From positions 1,240,001 to 1,304,000 of the forward strand of contig CM074761.1 of assembly GCA_037355855.1 (NCBI GenBank): DNA of 64,000 bases, read 5' to 3'. Origin of the DNA: Pseudo-nitzschia pungens (lineage: Eukaryota > Bacillariophyta > Bacillariophyceae > Bacillariales > Bacillariaceae). Positions 21,751 through 34,221 of this stretch are shown here, one piece after another (positions within the stretch are counted from its first letter, which is position 1; every line of letters starts with the position of its first letter). The notes beneath the pieces were generated by a model. That model did not search any database, was not told where the DNA came from, and saw only the letters and a program-made list of their open reading frames with translations. The translations under genes and the position numbers were made by a program.

Positions 21751-21862
21751 TGTGCATGTTATTGTGCATGTTATCGTGCATGTTACCGTGCACTGTGCGT
21801 GTTTTTCTCCCCATGCATTCAATAGTATTGCCCTACTGTTAAACACTGTCAAGCATATAGTG
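21751..21862 (+). repeat. Dispersed element, copy A: GTGCATGTTAT array plus conserved tail
   Basis: Four 12-bp units of the type GTGCATGTTATC are followed by CAATAGTATTGCCCTACTGT and TTAAACACTG...AGCAT. A second copy in the opposite orientation lies at 29186-29310. Confidence 0.6.
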
Positions 21863-22449
21863 CAAAATATCATCTGTTTTCATTACCAGATTTGCGTACC
21901 GAATTTATCCCCATTTTGGTTTTTTACCCTATTAGCTTACCGATTTCGACCAGAAATAACCTTACCCTATCTGCGTTCCCTTCGACTTCGTTTGTCGTAT
22001 CTGCGTTCCGAGCACGAAAACGAATATATAAAAAAAAAAAGAAGTACGTAGTCAGCAATATCAACGTAATCTTTGTTAATTTCTGTGAATTTTCGCTATG
22101 TACAAAAATTAATTTTTAGGGGATCCATTTTATTATACACCTACGAAGTAACCTTAGTAAGGTTACTTCAAGTAATTGTTATTGCTCTATCTTGAATAAT
22201 AGTATTCCTTCTTTGTAGCCAGTATTTTTTTTTTATCAAGGTTTACGCGTATTAGACCGAACATTTTTTCCACAAAACGTATTAGCGCTACAGACGAAAT
22301 ATTTACTTGTACAAGTAAAAACGGTACGGTATTGTTGAATCGAATTACTGTTATCGGTTTTACTTCTACTTCGGTTGTATTTAATTGCAATCTTCAAGAG
22401 CAAGCGTCCTGCCCATAGGCCATACTAGTTAGGGGAGCTACCAAAAAGG

Positions 22450-24876
22450 ATGGCTCATATTGAAAATAACCTTTCGCATGCAATAGGCGATGAATTCTGT
22501 AATCGCAACGATGGTTGTGTCGAGAAGCAAGAAAATTGGGAAGATATGATGGGCACATGCTTGTACGATGCAAACGCTGCTGTGGGGTCCGGAAAGAAAA
22601 GAAATGTCAACGGTAACTCAATTCACGAAACTCATACCGGAGAATTGATTTTGAGTCCTTTGGGAGACAACGGAATCACACCTGTCGAGCATGACTGGAA
22701 CAATAATACCTCGATCGATTTGATTATGTCTGATGATAAGTGCAGTAATACCGATTATGTTAGCTCCGACGACAATGATTTTCCGATTCATTTGCCAATG
22801 GGCTTTGGTGCACAATCTCTCGAGCGAAATGCACCAACCCCGGATGGGCTGCAAGGACTAAGCAATGAGATTTTCCATGAGGAGCGCGATCACCAACACG
22901 TTCAGAAACTGGACGATCTTCCTATGCAGTTGTACGCGACGGGGTCCCTCAGAGAGAATATGAATGTTGAATCCAACTATCATTCAATTGTTCCAATGGA
23001 TGTATCGGGTTCTGTCTCTGACTCTGGTGATCCTACTACAATTTCTATCGACTCAATTCGTTCGGATCTCTCACCAATACCAATGAATCCGTATCAAGAT
23101 TACTCTAGCCTCCGGCGTCTGGAGCAAAATAAGACAGGAATGAATTTACGACGGCAAGAAGATATCAAAGAAGAACACAAGGAAACCAAATCCGTCGACG
23201 AACTCTTGGCCTATGAATTGAATCAGCTCTCCTTTCAGGAGCGGGAATCCATCAGCGAAGAAATACACGGGATTCGTGTGGGAAATACAACTATTGACGA
23301 GACTCCAGAATTACTGGATCATTGCTTTCGGCAGCTCGATATAGAGCTTACTAAGAGGAGGTCGGAAAATGTTATCTTTGATAGAGTCCAACGACTGTTC
23401 GGGAATTCAACTTACTTCAATACGAAAGAATTCCGGATTATGTTTTTGCGATGTGACTTTTTCGATTGTGATAAAGCTGCAAAAAGAATTTGCCGATTCG
23501 CTGATTTGATGTATGAAATACATGGTGACTATGCGTTGCATAGACGGCCCAAACTCAGCGACTTCACCGACTTAGAATTGGAAGTGATGGCATTGGGAGG
23601 CTATCAAATCTTACCGGGCAGGGATCGTGCTGGCCGTCGAATGGCTATAAATTTAGCTTTCGATAATCCTGATGGATTCGGATTTCTGTCAAGATTGCGA
23701 GTTGGAACGTATATGCTCATGTCTATGTTGGATGATATCGAAACGCAACGAAAAGGTATTGTGGCAATATCTTGGTGGTTCAATATTAGCGTAGACGATT
23801 TCATCATCAGAGGGAAAGTCCACAATCGATTGAACTATATTCCCATGAGGGTGGGGGCAATGCACTGTTGTATACCAACTCAGATCAAATCCAACCGTTT
23901 TGGCAAGAAAGCGAAAACAAGAGGCAACCTTGCATCGAGCATGTCGAAAACTATCAATGCGATGCTCGTTTTCGCGATTGGTTCCAACGTACGGCCCCAC
24001 TTTCGGCTTCACACCGGTGAGTTGTTTGTTCGCTTCCTGCATTTGCAGCGTCTCTGAATTGAGTGGCGAATTTCTTTTCCATACTGTGAACGGTCCAACC
24101 CTCATTATTTTTGATCATGTCCGGTTTTCACTGCATAATTTTTAGGCTCTGTAATTGAATGTATGTACGCACTTCAGTCGTTTGGAATCAATTCTGATCA
24201 ATTACCAGTGAGTACCTCTTCAGAAAAATGGAAGATGAAAGAGCATGTGAAGTGGCTAGAATTGCGTCGGCTCAGAGAGGAAAGCAAAGGGGATACATTT
24301 GATAGCATTGTAGAATGCCCCAACCAAACAGACATATTATTTGGGAGAGGCATACCCATAATGAGACATCCCGGAAACGCCATTTTAAGAGATGTCGTTC
24401 AATCTAAACTCGAGGAATACACAAATGCGAAGAACAAAAAAGAAACGACCGACGTAACATGGTCAGTTGTCGAAATTCTCAAAGGTAAATACGGTGCACG
24501 ATTCCTCAAGGAGGAAACTGTCCAAACCAAGGGCTTGGCATGGGTCGAAGTATCGAACGAAACGGCGAGGCAAAAAGTCCGAATAGCTTTTCGTGATTTG
24601 CGATCAAGAATGTCTAAGGCGATGACGGCAGAAACTGAGCCCGAAACACCAAATGAGAGAAGAAGTGAAAATGCGAAGACAAATCTGAATGGCAATTTAT
24701 TATCACCTCCTAGCACCAAAATGCCTCCAAAACCGTCGTTGAAGAGTTGTTTGTTTCAAGAAGATTCCCACAAATGTTCAGATGGCGCTTCCAAACTGAG
24801 CACAACGTTTAACGAAAGAAAGCGACCATGCAGTGCAATTACTTGTCTGGATAGCAATGACCTGCAGTTCCTTTGA
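22450..24876 (+). CDS. CRAL-TRIO-like protein with C-terminal DUF6824 domain
   Basis: Two exons, 22450-24016 and 24146-24876, giving 765 residues. The intron (24017-24145, gtgagt...tttag) joins ACCG+GC to read RLHTGSVIECMYALQSFGI. Residues 1-250 are disordered. SVDELLAYELNQLSFQERES starts the conserved part at about 254. The middle (FRIMFLRCDFFDCDKAAKRI, then LPGRDRAGRRM and GTYMLMSMLDDIETQRKGIV) follows the order of diatom CRAL-TRIO N-like/CRAL-TRIO proteins, which bind small lipophilic molecules. The C-terminal part, QTDILFGRGIPIMRHPGN, later FLKEETVQTKGLAWVEV and ARQKVRIAFRDLRSRM, fits DUF6824, a domain common in diatoms and of unknown role. The C-terminus is Ser/Pro/Lys-rich. The combination suggests lipid sensing coupled to another activity; that is inference. 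Confidence 0.78.
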
Positions 24877-25202
24877 CTAGTGCAGCATGGTTGACACATA
24901 CGACAAAAAATATGTCAGCAGCTACTAAATTGTGAGGACATTGATCTTCAAGTCACTGGTATTAATTGCTGGGCTATCTGTCAGCAAGCAACGCAATAGA
25001 TTCTGTGTATGGTCATTTACGAGTCAGATATCCACTCCATAAAGTAACGGATACTTTCTGTTTTTACTGTGTATGATGCAATGATAGAGCAAGCTGATTT
25101 TAACTCAAGAATAATAATAAATGCACAATAAAATACAACGACCAACTAACCAACGGTCCGTCATCATTCTGTCTTTCCTATGTTTCAGATATCAATCCCT
25201 TC
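24877..25202. other. Convergent intergenic spacer
   Basis: Lies between the 3' ends of the CRAL-TRIO-like gene and the Na+/H+ exchanger. AT-rich 3' UTR-like DNA (aataataataaatgcac near 25110); nothing else seen. Confidence 0.5.
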
Positions 25203-27832
25203 TCAGCCTTTTCTTCGATCCAAACTGCAGCTAGCTCCGAAATTCCCGACCTTTGTTTGAGGCGTATCGATGTTCCCTGCATCTTCTTCATCATCTTTCT
25301 CATCAAAAAGCGATTTATTCCTAACAGATTCATCCGTGAGGAAACTGCGCTCAGAATGCATAATGTCTCTCCTTGACGACCGAGAACGACTAAAAGCAAG
25401 GTTTCGACCATGCCGTCTCGTACTATTAACTCCTAGGCCATCTTTCCTCCGTTTTGTCATAAGTGCAGCTCCTAAATCTCGTCCTGGAATAATCCCAACA
25501 ATCATGTCATCTTCGGCTATGTTGTCGTCAACTTGCTCGATATATCCACATGATTCGTCCATCAGTCGAATCGATTGAACTTTCACCACAAATTTATATA
25601 TCCAATGATATTCTAAAAGTTTCCAAAACAAAGGGAGAGGTTTGAGAAAAAAGTGTAACGATGTCTTAACGAGTAAGGAGTTCCGTCCGTTGAAGGAAAT
25701 CATACATACCAAAATGCAAAAACCGTCCTTTTAGCTTTCGCTGTTGGTGCCAAGCCCTCATATACTCGTCGTTGTCAACGTTCATTCGGATGTCCAACCG
25801 GTCCATAAGCGGTTCTGTTGCTCCACCCATTAAAACAATGGTGATCATCACGATGATCATTGTCGCCGCAATGAAGTCGTCTCTATGACCATATACATCC
25901 GGGAATTCTCGTGCACATGCATACGCAACAGCTCCTCGTAGACCAGCAAACCATAACTTGAGAGAAAATGAATATAGCGCGGAAGATGTTAGAACGAAAT
26001 TTAAGGGGTGATATATTCAACAAATTCACCCATGCCTTATTATTCCACCTTCGACTTACAAGATGCATAAACTTCATTGGAATTATCTTATCTCTTTTTC
26101 GTTGAGGAGTTTCTCTGTTGCTGACAACAGTTGGCATGAGTTCACAGTATGAGTTGGATACAACACTGCCATCGCCTAAAGACGTATTGGAAGATGATGT
26201 TGAGTCACCCGCGGTCGAACATTCTCCTTCTCTACTGGACGGAGACGTTGTTACAGCAGTACTGCTATTGCGAATATTCCTAAGTTTGATTTCCTCTTTG
26301 GTTTCGGTATCCATAGCAATATAGCTCAAGCTTGGGTGATTGGTAACCGGAGGAGTTTCCGTGTCTAAATTCTCACCCCTGTTCTTGCACTGACTGTTAT
26401 CCATGTTGGTATCTCTAAATTCGTCCGGCATCTCCATCTCGGTACACGTAGTGCATTTGCCCTTTGTTATCATTTCCACAGCAATTGTCTTTGCTCTTTC
26501 GGCACTAAGAACAGGTCTTGTCAGACTCAGATTGTACAATAAACTCAACGGATACACACCGACGGCTCTCCCTAATAATGCTGCTACGAACGCCCAAGAC
26601 ACGAACGCCAATGAGAAATGCCCCTTGTGCATTCCGCAAACACTGAGTCCCAGTTCCAAGAAAATACAAATTTCTGCCAAGAAAGCCAATAACTGAAATA
26701 GTATACGAGCGTATTCTCTCGTCTCCTCAGAAACGTTGGGTTCCATGTACCTCCGAGCGAAGATCCCACTGAAAAAAATCGTAATCATTCCACTCAACTC
26801 CAATAGTTCCGCAAGCATGAATGGCATGTATACCGGTAGGATATACAAGCTCAGTTCCAACATCATGTGATCTCCCATTTTCCCATGTTTGAAAGCCAAT
26901 CCCATCACACTCGCAAAGATCAATCCCAATATTGGTGATACTACGCATTGTACAAGTAAATCCAGCAAATACTTGCCGATATCCCCGTACATGTCTGTGT
27001 TTTCGTCTCCAGCTCCAGCATCATTGATGTTCTTTGCGTTCTGTCGTAGGAAATCTGACAGAGTTTTGAAGAGAACCAACGCAACAGCGTCATTCAACGC
27101 CGATTCCCCGAATACCAGACTAAACAGATGTGGGTCAACACGTTTTCTTTGCAATACTCCTACGACACTCACAGTATCAGTTGCGGCAATCAATGCCCCA
27201 AATGTCAGTAGCTCCATTGGTGTCGGTTCGAAGGCATCACCTAACCACCCTCTTGTATTCAAAAACCAAAGGAAACCACCAGCCCCAAAGGCTGATAAAG
27301 CCGTCCCAACGATAGAAAAGAGTGCAATGGCACCAAAGTGTCTGTAAAACAACTCTCGCTGGAGTTGGTACCCCGAATTGAACAGTATGGGAGGAAGTAA
27401 TACCAAGAAGAAAATTTTGCTTGGAAACAAAAGAAAGAAATTGGGCAGCGCTCTCAAGTATTTGCTTGCGTATTCGGATTCGTCGAAATCTTCATCAGCG
27501 TTTTGATACTGGTCATCGTAGTTGTTTCCATAATACTGATCAGCTTCGTCGTGCTCAGACTGATAGTGATTTTGGTACTCTTCGTAATCAGACTCGTTGA
27601 GGAGACGAACTATGAGTGAACAGAACATTCCCACCAACAAAGTCATGGCAGGTTCGCTCAGGTATGTTCTAAGTCGCGGCGAATCTTCTAGAAGTCTAGA
27701 AAGAAACAAAACAACTACCAGTATTGTCGAGAAGCATAAGAAGAAAATTTGAGGCGTCCTTTCGTCTGAATAGGAATCGTCGAGGCCCCCACTAGCATCG
27801 TTTGAGAATCTACCGTTGTCATTGTTTGTCAT
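25203..27832 (-). CDS. Na+/H+ exchanger (NHX/NHE, cation:proton antiporter 1 family)
   Basis: Three exons on the minus strand: 27832-26060, 25956-25710 and 25612-25203, 809 residues. Intron 1 (26059-25957) begins gtaagt and rejoins MKFMHL-LWFAGLRGAVAYA. Intron 2 (25709-25613) begins gtatgt and joins TTTG+AA to give LHF-EYHWIYKF. The start is the first ATG (MTNNDNGRF). About 11-12 membrane helices can be placed. FFLVLLPPILFNSGY is the conserved amiloride-region segment, FGALIAATDTVSVVGVL and FGESALNDAVALVLF are the core transport helices (Asn-Asp intact), and WFAGLRGAVAYA is the conserved late helix. It exchanges Na+ or K+ for H+ and should act in pH and salt balance; plasma or endomembrane location is not decided. 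A tyrosine/acidic insert (NESDYEEYQNHYQSEHDEAD...) separates the first two conserved helices, and a 130-residue Ser/Thr-rich loop precedes the last ones. Confidence 0.9.
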
Positions 27833-29579
27833 GATCCCGGCCTTGAAATGTCGTTGTTGCTTTCTTCGACAAACTTGCAATTATTAAATATTTCTATATC
27901 CTCGTCAACGGTGATGATTGGTACCAAAAGAAGCATATGCGTTATTTCACAAGTTGCAGAAAGATTAAATTTGGAGTATTGTTGCACGATGGCTGCAGAG
28001 TATTTCTTGCGAGGCCTGTTGTATTGTAGTACGTCTGATTATTACAACTTTCCCGGTAATAAGGTATGGGATAATCACCTCCTTGTCGTTCGAGATTAAC
28101 CGGTGGAAGTACGAAATCGTAATGAAAAACCGAGTCAATGAGCATTCTTGGCATCGAGATACAAGAGACACATCTAGAAAGTGTCGGCTGGATGTTTCAG
28201 GAAGCCTTCTCATAACATCGGCACGTACCGTACACGGACTGGTACCCCGATTTACTGTATGCTTCTCAGTATTCCATTGGCACGCGACGTAAAGTACGAG
28301 CATTTATGTACTAGACTAAGTGCCAAACACAATCATATAATAATATGGTTGCGTCGAAGTCACCAGGCGCTGTGCTCCTTCCGTTGGAAATTCTAATTTT
28401 TCGTCAACACAAGCCAAACGTGCACGTGTAAAATTTACGATCACAAAAAAGATCATGTTGTTTCTGAATGGAGTTGCGTTCTTATTGTAAGTTTTTACCG
28501 GTAGAAAGAGGGAATGGCGCGAGTTCTCTCGAGACCATAGTCAACAAACGTTAGGTAAAAACCTTCGTAAGACTACTTCTACCGTACGGTACCTACTCGT
28601 ATACGTATCCACCTATTGTGGTGATGAGCTTGGTAGTTTCGATGCTCATAACCTGCGAAATGTTGTTGTGCTCCTATTGACGATATTAACGCATGTATTA
28701 GAATAAGAGTGAGGTTATTCACTAGTTACTAGTAGGGATTCCTCCTCACATCATCAAGTAACCTTACGTATGTAGGTATGAGTAAGTTACCCGTAATGCA
28801 CTAAGTACTAAAATCCTACGAAGTACGAAGTAATATGCATCGTCAACGTACTGTAAGCTTACTCGTACATTAACAAGTACTAGTACCAGTAAGTTACCTT
28901 TTTCTTTCTTTCACTTCCCGCCCAAATTGAGATTATTATTACGAAGTATTTTTTATCGATGATTCATTCATTCGAGTGCTAATTCTCAATCGTCTAGCGG
29001 TGCTCCGAACGCAGATAACCTTACGACAATCGAAGTCGGAGTGAATGCAGATCTGGTACGGTATTTCGAGTCCGAATTCTTTGATCGGTACGCTAACAAA
29101 ACGGGGATGAATTCCACACGCAAATCTGGTAATCAAAACAGATTCCCACTCTATCCATATATTCAGTAATGAAGTATTTTCATGATGCTCAACAGCATTT
29201 AACAATACTAGGGCAATATTGCGTGCACGGGGAGATGCACGGGAAGATGGACGGGAAAATGCATGTTCCCCCCGCATGTGCATGTTATCGTGCATTTTAT
29301 CGTCCATTTTCAATCACACAGGCCAGGTTGTTCTTTGACATGATCTCCTCAACTCAAGATTTTGTAGCAATGTCGTCAATTGTAAAGGATAATCTTACCA
29401 GTATGCCGGCAAAATAGATCCGAAGTAATATTGATGTGAGAAGGAAAATGCTGATTCGTACTCATCATAGAAGACTGAACAATGTACAAACGCATGCACG
29501 AAACATATTTCACGGAAAGGAAATCTTCTTGGTTCTTGGACTAAGCCAACCAATTCTGGGGATGTGTCGGCTCGCACAA
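27833..29579. other. Intergenic, word-rich, with one dispersed element
   Basis: No supported gene. 28540-28910 is dense in GTAAGGTTAC, ACGAAGTA and TACTAGTAC words. The element at 29186-29310 is listed separately. Confidence 0.5.
29186..29310 (-). repeat. Dispersed element, copy B (reverse orientation)
   Basis: Read on the minus strand it has GCACGATAACATGCAC-type units, then GTGCACGCAATATTGCCCTA and GTATTGTTAAATGCTG...AGCAT. This matches copy A (21751-21862) in order and sequence. Confidence 0.6.
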
Positions 29580-32500
29580 CTATGACGATGGTTTTCTCTT
29601 TGACTTCTTTAGTTTTAGAGATGCCATTCGTGCAAACTTATCTCGGAGCGAAGGCCCATGAGACAGAGATGGTCTCTCTTTTGTATTATTCCTTTCACCG
29701 TCGTATTTACGGAAAACAATATCCTTGACTTTCTCTGCTTTCTTAACTGCATCTTTTATCTTGATTGATTTCATCGAATTGGGACGACCCCCGATCACTT
29801 TCTTTCGGTTGTACCGTCGATTGCTGTTTTGTCGGACATATCCTGCACCCACTATTTTCTCTTTCCTTGAAAACTTCAATTTCTGTGCATGTTTTTGCTC
29901 GATCTCCCTAACCTTTGCAACTGCGTTCCATTTGATGTAGGACCTGCGCGCTCTGGCCATGTATTCTGCAGATAGACCATTAGCATTGGCAGCTTCAAAT
30001 TGCATGGACGCTCGCTCAAAACAAAGTGCCTCGATGTGTTTGAGTTCTTGTTGACGAGCAACTGCAATGGCGTCATCGTATATTTTTTTAATTTTTAGGG
30101 CTGGTAACGGTTTCTTTCCTGGTGGATCGGACACGATTGATTCAGCATCGAGCAGAGAAACCATTACACTGCAATTACTGAAACCTTCATTGTACCAATC
30201 TAAAATATCAGAAAATGAAATGTTGCACTTCGTGAGTCAGAGCAATGAACAAGCATAGATAACTGAGAGGCAATATCAATGCTCTTACCAGTCAGTCTAT
30301 CCTTGTTTTCATTAATGGTTTCTTTGACCCTTTTTCTATTTGCCTTGTTCTCGATATTGGGGAGAGAAAGAATATCCGTCAGACACTGGAAAAAGATAAT
30401 CCAAGGCTTCCATAGCGGTGGAACTATTTCTTTGTTTATTCTCCGTAAGCAAGATCTGGAGACCTCGAAGTTTTGAAAAAATATGGAAGTGAATAGTATC
30501 AAAAAATGCATAAAATTGACAGCGTCGCTCTCTCGGGCTTCTTCCATACGGCAAATTTGCGCTTCTTGGTCCTCCGTCTGGTATCCAAACAGGAGAAATG
30601 AATTGGATGCTTCACCAAGCATATTTGCAACAAATCTTTGCGGGAGCTGAATTTTCCAATTATCTTTCATCTTATAATCATGAAACAATGCGTCAAAGAG
30701 TTGTAGATTTTCATCTAATTTTGTCAAGTCGTGCCCACTTGCTAGGTGATATTGAATGTAAGTAAACATCGTGAATCGTATGTGGAAGTAGTCTCCACAC
30801 TCAAGTTGTTTGTTATAGATGTCAAGCACTTGTCCAAGCGAAAGTCGATAGGGGCGTCTGATGTGACTGATGTAGTAATGAAACATGGCAAGAGATTGAC
30901 CACCTTTGCGGTACAAACAGTTGTCGAATTGAAAGTCAGAAAACACGAAACAATTTTGATTACATTTGCGTTTTCTCTAGACTTACCATGAAAGTCGTTC
31001 ATACGAGCTACTTTCTCGCAAACTTTCCCCATACGGTAGCCTTCTTTCGACATGTTGAAATTGTTTGTAGCAAATGATTCCTTGATTAGGCTCGCCCCAT
31101 AGTGTACGAAGGACGTAGAATATTGCCGAGTGAATCCCGCAATCAAGGATATGTTCATCATACGGATCATGGCTAGTTCTTGATAAACGTCGTTCTTACA
31201 CAATCGACTGATTTCGAGTAGGTCCGAAAACAAGGACATGACGTCGACCATTTTCCTTTGGGCACAATTATGTGGTTGGAAAAGTTTTGAATTCTCGATG
31301 CTTCGGGTTTGCTCTATTAGTTTTTGAAATTCGCAAGAAATAGCATTCGGTAAATCCCCAGTACTTGGTAGTTGCTGCCCCAACAAGTCGAGTGTTTCTA
31401 TGGTTTTTTCCAAAGCTTTTTGATATTTTTTCTCACCAACAAAGATTTCGATTTGAGCCTGGCGCAGCATGATTTGGTCCTTCAGATTCCTAACATTCTG
31501 GAGTACGTTGTTGAACAATATGTTTACCTCTTTGTTGTCGTGGTAGCATATTGAGTGCATTCTCGCTAGCATAAGATGCATTCGAATGCATATTGCATGA
31601 TTGTAAGCTGTAAAGAGCCCTCCGTTTCTTTCCAGTATTCCCATTCCTACCTTCAGGTAGTAGGTTGCTGTGCACAATGCGGACTTCGAAACGCACATTT
31701 CCGCTATTTCGACAAACAGCAAAGCGATGCGACTGGGATCTTGATCTGAGGTTTCTTTTGCAATGGTCATTTGATCTGCCGCAAGAATTTTGAATGCATT
31801 GCGCTCCTCGTTTGTCAGGGATGAATCAGTTTGAACTGCCATCGCCAAAGCTTCCGTTCCCAACCTAAGGTGTGTCTGCAACCTCGTCTTCCGTTTCTTA
31901 AATAGGGAGTACGCAGCGTCGCGGGTTATGGAATGTGAAAAAGCAAATTGATCACCGTCACGAATATCACGTGATAAGCGTTTCATGAATTTAAACTTAC
32001 AAGCAATTTCAAAAGCTTTTTCTAACTCGGAAACTGACTCGAATGGGAACTCCTTTTTCGTACCATATGCTGCCCTGAGTAACAGAAACAGATGATGACT
32101 GGAAAACCGCATCCGAGTTTGATAGATTGCAGACGCATTGATCAACGCAAATCGTACGATCTTGGGCAATCGATCAAGCCGAAAGCAAGTAAATTCAATC
32201 GCATCATTTTTCAAACCACACAATTCTGCTCGGACTTCTTCTATATTAAACTTGGGCGGCTGAGATGATATCACTGCCCCTTTCTCTTTCAAATACTCCA
32301 CAACCTGTAATGCGCAATACGTATTACCTTCCGACCATTTGTAGGTAATTTCTGCTAGTTCTCGAAGTTCGTCTTGTTTTTCGCTTATTCCGTCAGAACT
32401 TCTGCGATGGTACTCATTCAGTCCAACGAGAGATAAACGTAAAACTTCCTCTACTCTGTCAAGCTTAGGTTCGACACGAATCTTGGTAAAACGAGATGGC

Positions 32501-34221
32501 TTCTGGATACTTGTCAATGATTCAAGTTCACCATCTTGCACTTCCTGCTCAAGGATCTGTTGCTCCTTTTCCATAAAATCCAACTCTTGTCTTCTAACAA
32601 ATGATTTTTCGAGTTTTTCTAACATTCTGTTCTTTTTCTTCGGAATGTCTGCATAGATGCCAACAAATAAAAAGTTTTGTAACCTAGCCGAAGCAATATC
32701 TTTGTTTTGGGTACCGTCGAGTTCTGGCACTTGATCCTTGGTTTTTTTCACTTCTATTATTTGCTCTTGATCCCATCGATCACCAGTCAATAGGAAACTC
32801 AATAATCGAACAGTATCCTCGTCAGCTTCGTGCAAATCATCGATAACCATAATGAGAGGGTGACGAGATTCAGTAACAGCTCGCAACAAGTCACGCACCG
32901 CCAAGCATGATCGATGAAATCTGAAGGGTGTGTTCCAATCCCACGACAGGGATGGTTTCTTTTTTTGTTTCATCCTTGCCTTAGTACTATCATTATTCTT
33001 GTTGTTCTCTCTAGAATACGCATCGCGAATCTCCGGGAGATCCATAAGGAAACCTAACTCCGGCACGAGTCCGGTCGACGCCAAGTATGACGCCTCGGCT
33101 GTTCCAAGGGCCTCAGAGAACCATTTTCTCCAAGCACCTCTGCCACCATAGCTGTATCCGGTACGTGGGTTTGATTCTTCGTTCTCATCAAACTCGGCGA
33201 CAGGTGTCGTTAGGTTACGAATCAAATGATTCAAGGCCTCGGTGATTGCATGCATTGGAGGGCCTGTTGATCCGCAACCTGTGTCGTTGAATATTTGTGT
33301 TGATGCTGCTGGTGTCGTTGTCGACGATGACGCATTATCATCGTGACAATCAACATGAGTAGTGTTGCTTCGATATAGAGGAGTTCTCTCGCACTTACCC
33401 CGGCAAATAACGGGAAAAGAGTGACGGTTTTCATCGCCGACGATTCCCTCTCCATCTTTATTCATATTGTCGTTGCCGACGCCGACGCTATCATGACTTT
33501 CATTATGCCTCAACTTACGTTGTATTCTTCTCGTTTCTTTTTCAATCCAAGTTGTTTTGCCTACACCAGTATCACCGCCAATGAGGAGAATTTCAGTCGG
33601 GTTTTCCATCCCATTAGTAGAAACACGTTTCATGGCATGTTCCAAAAAAAGTTCTGGATGGTTATCTTTCTGTCCTTCCCGATCTTCTTTTCCCTCCGTC
33701 TCCTCTTCCTTCTGTTCTATCTTTTCCTTCTTTTTCTTTTTCTTCTTCTCCTTGATCCTTGATGTTTTCGACCTTGATTCTGAGTCTGTGGTTCCCTTAG
33801 CCTTCTTCTTTGTCCTTTGTGATGCCGCACTTTTGTCGGTATCGTCGATGCCGTCACCAAGTCCGTCTCTTTTGCTACTACCACGTTTCGATATCTTTTT
33901 CTTCAGTTTCTTCTCAAAGCCCTGTTCCTTCTTTGTGCCAGTGTCATCCTTGGGAACCAATGATTCCAGCTGTTTTCGGCTTTCATCGGCGTCATCTTCG
34001 TTGTTCTTGTGCCCCACGTTACGATTCGAACCCTTCGATTTTCCGAGTCGCTTCGATTTCCTCTTTTTCATCTTTCTTCCCCGTTTATCGCTTTTATGAT
34101 TCGCATCATCATTTTCGGCATGGTTGCTGCTTGCTTTCGTTTTTACACTGTTTCCACTACCGCCCGTCGCTACCATTTTGCCTTGCACTTTACCCGCTCC
34201 GCTAAAGGGGTGTGATGCCAT
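29580..34221 (-). CDS. Large AAA/STAND-like P-loop ATPase with helical (TPR-like) repeat region
   Basis: Three exons on the minus strand: 34221-30987, 30903-30289 and 30199-29580, 1489 residues. Intron 1 (30986-30904, gtaagt...aaag) gives NDFHG-GQSLAMFHYY. Intron 2 (30288-30200, gtaaga...tttag) gives RLTD-WYNEGFS. Residues 1-190 are a Lys/Glu-rich, charged tail-like region. Walker A is GGDTGVGKTTW at about residue 219, and Walker B is LIMVIDDLHEADEDTVRLLS at about 455. A helical bundle (YKWSEGNTYCALQVVEYL) and FSHSITRDAAYSLF follow, as in multidomain regulators of the AAA_16/PknK/LuxR-associated ATPase type. The remainder is all-helical, with TPR-like repeats and a final block ALCFERASMQFEAANANGL with YMARARRSYIKWNAVAKV, typical of these proteins. 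No kinase, cyclase or DNA-binding domain is seen. Probably a nucleotide-gated signalling scaffold; partner unknown. Confidence 0.8.

Larger units (their letters stand above)
20806..22449. other. Intergenic with two tandem arrays
   Basis: Contains the EFL 3' region, a 17-base T run at about 21271-21287, the ACCGGTTT array and the GTGCATGTT element (both listed). Open frames over 21752-22119 come from repeat and AT-rich DNA. Confidence 0.5.

Noticed and set aside
24163..24876. Separate DUF6824 gene starting MYALQSFGIN
   Set aside because: Clean donor (24017) and acceptor (24145) sites put it in phase with the upstream frame, so it is exon 2 of the same gene.
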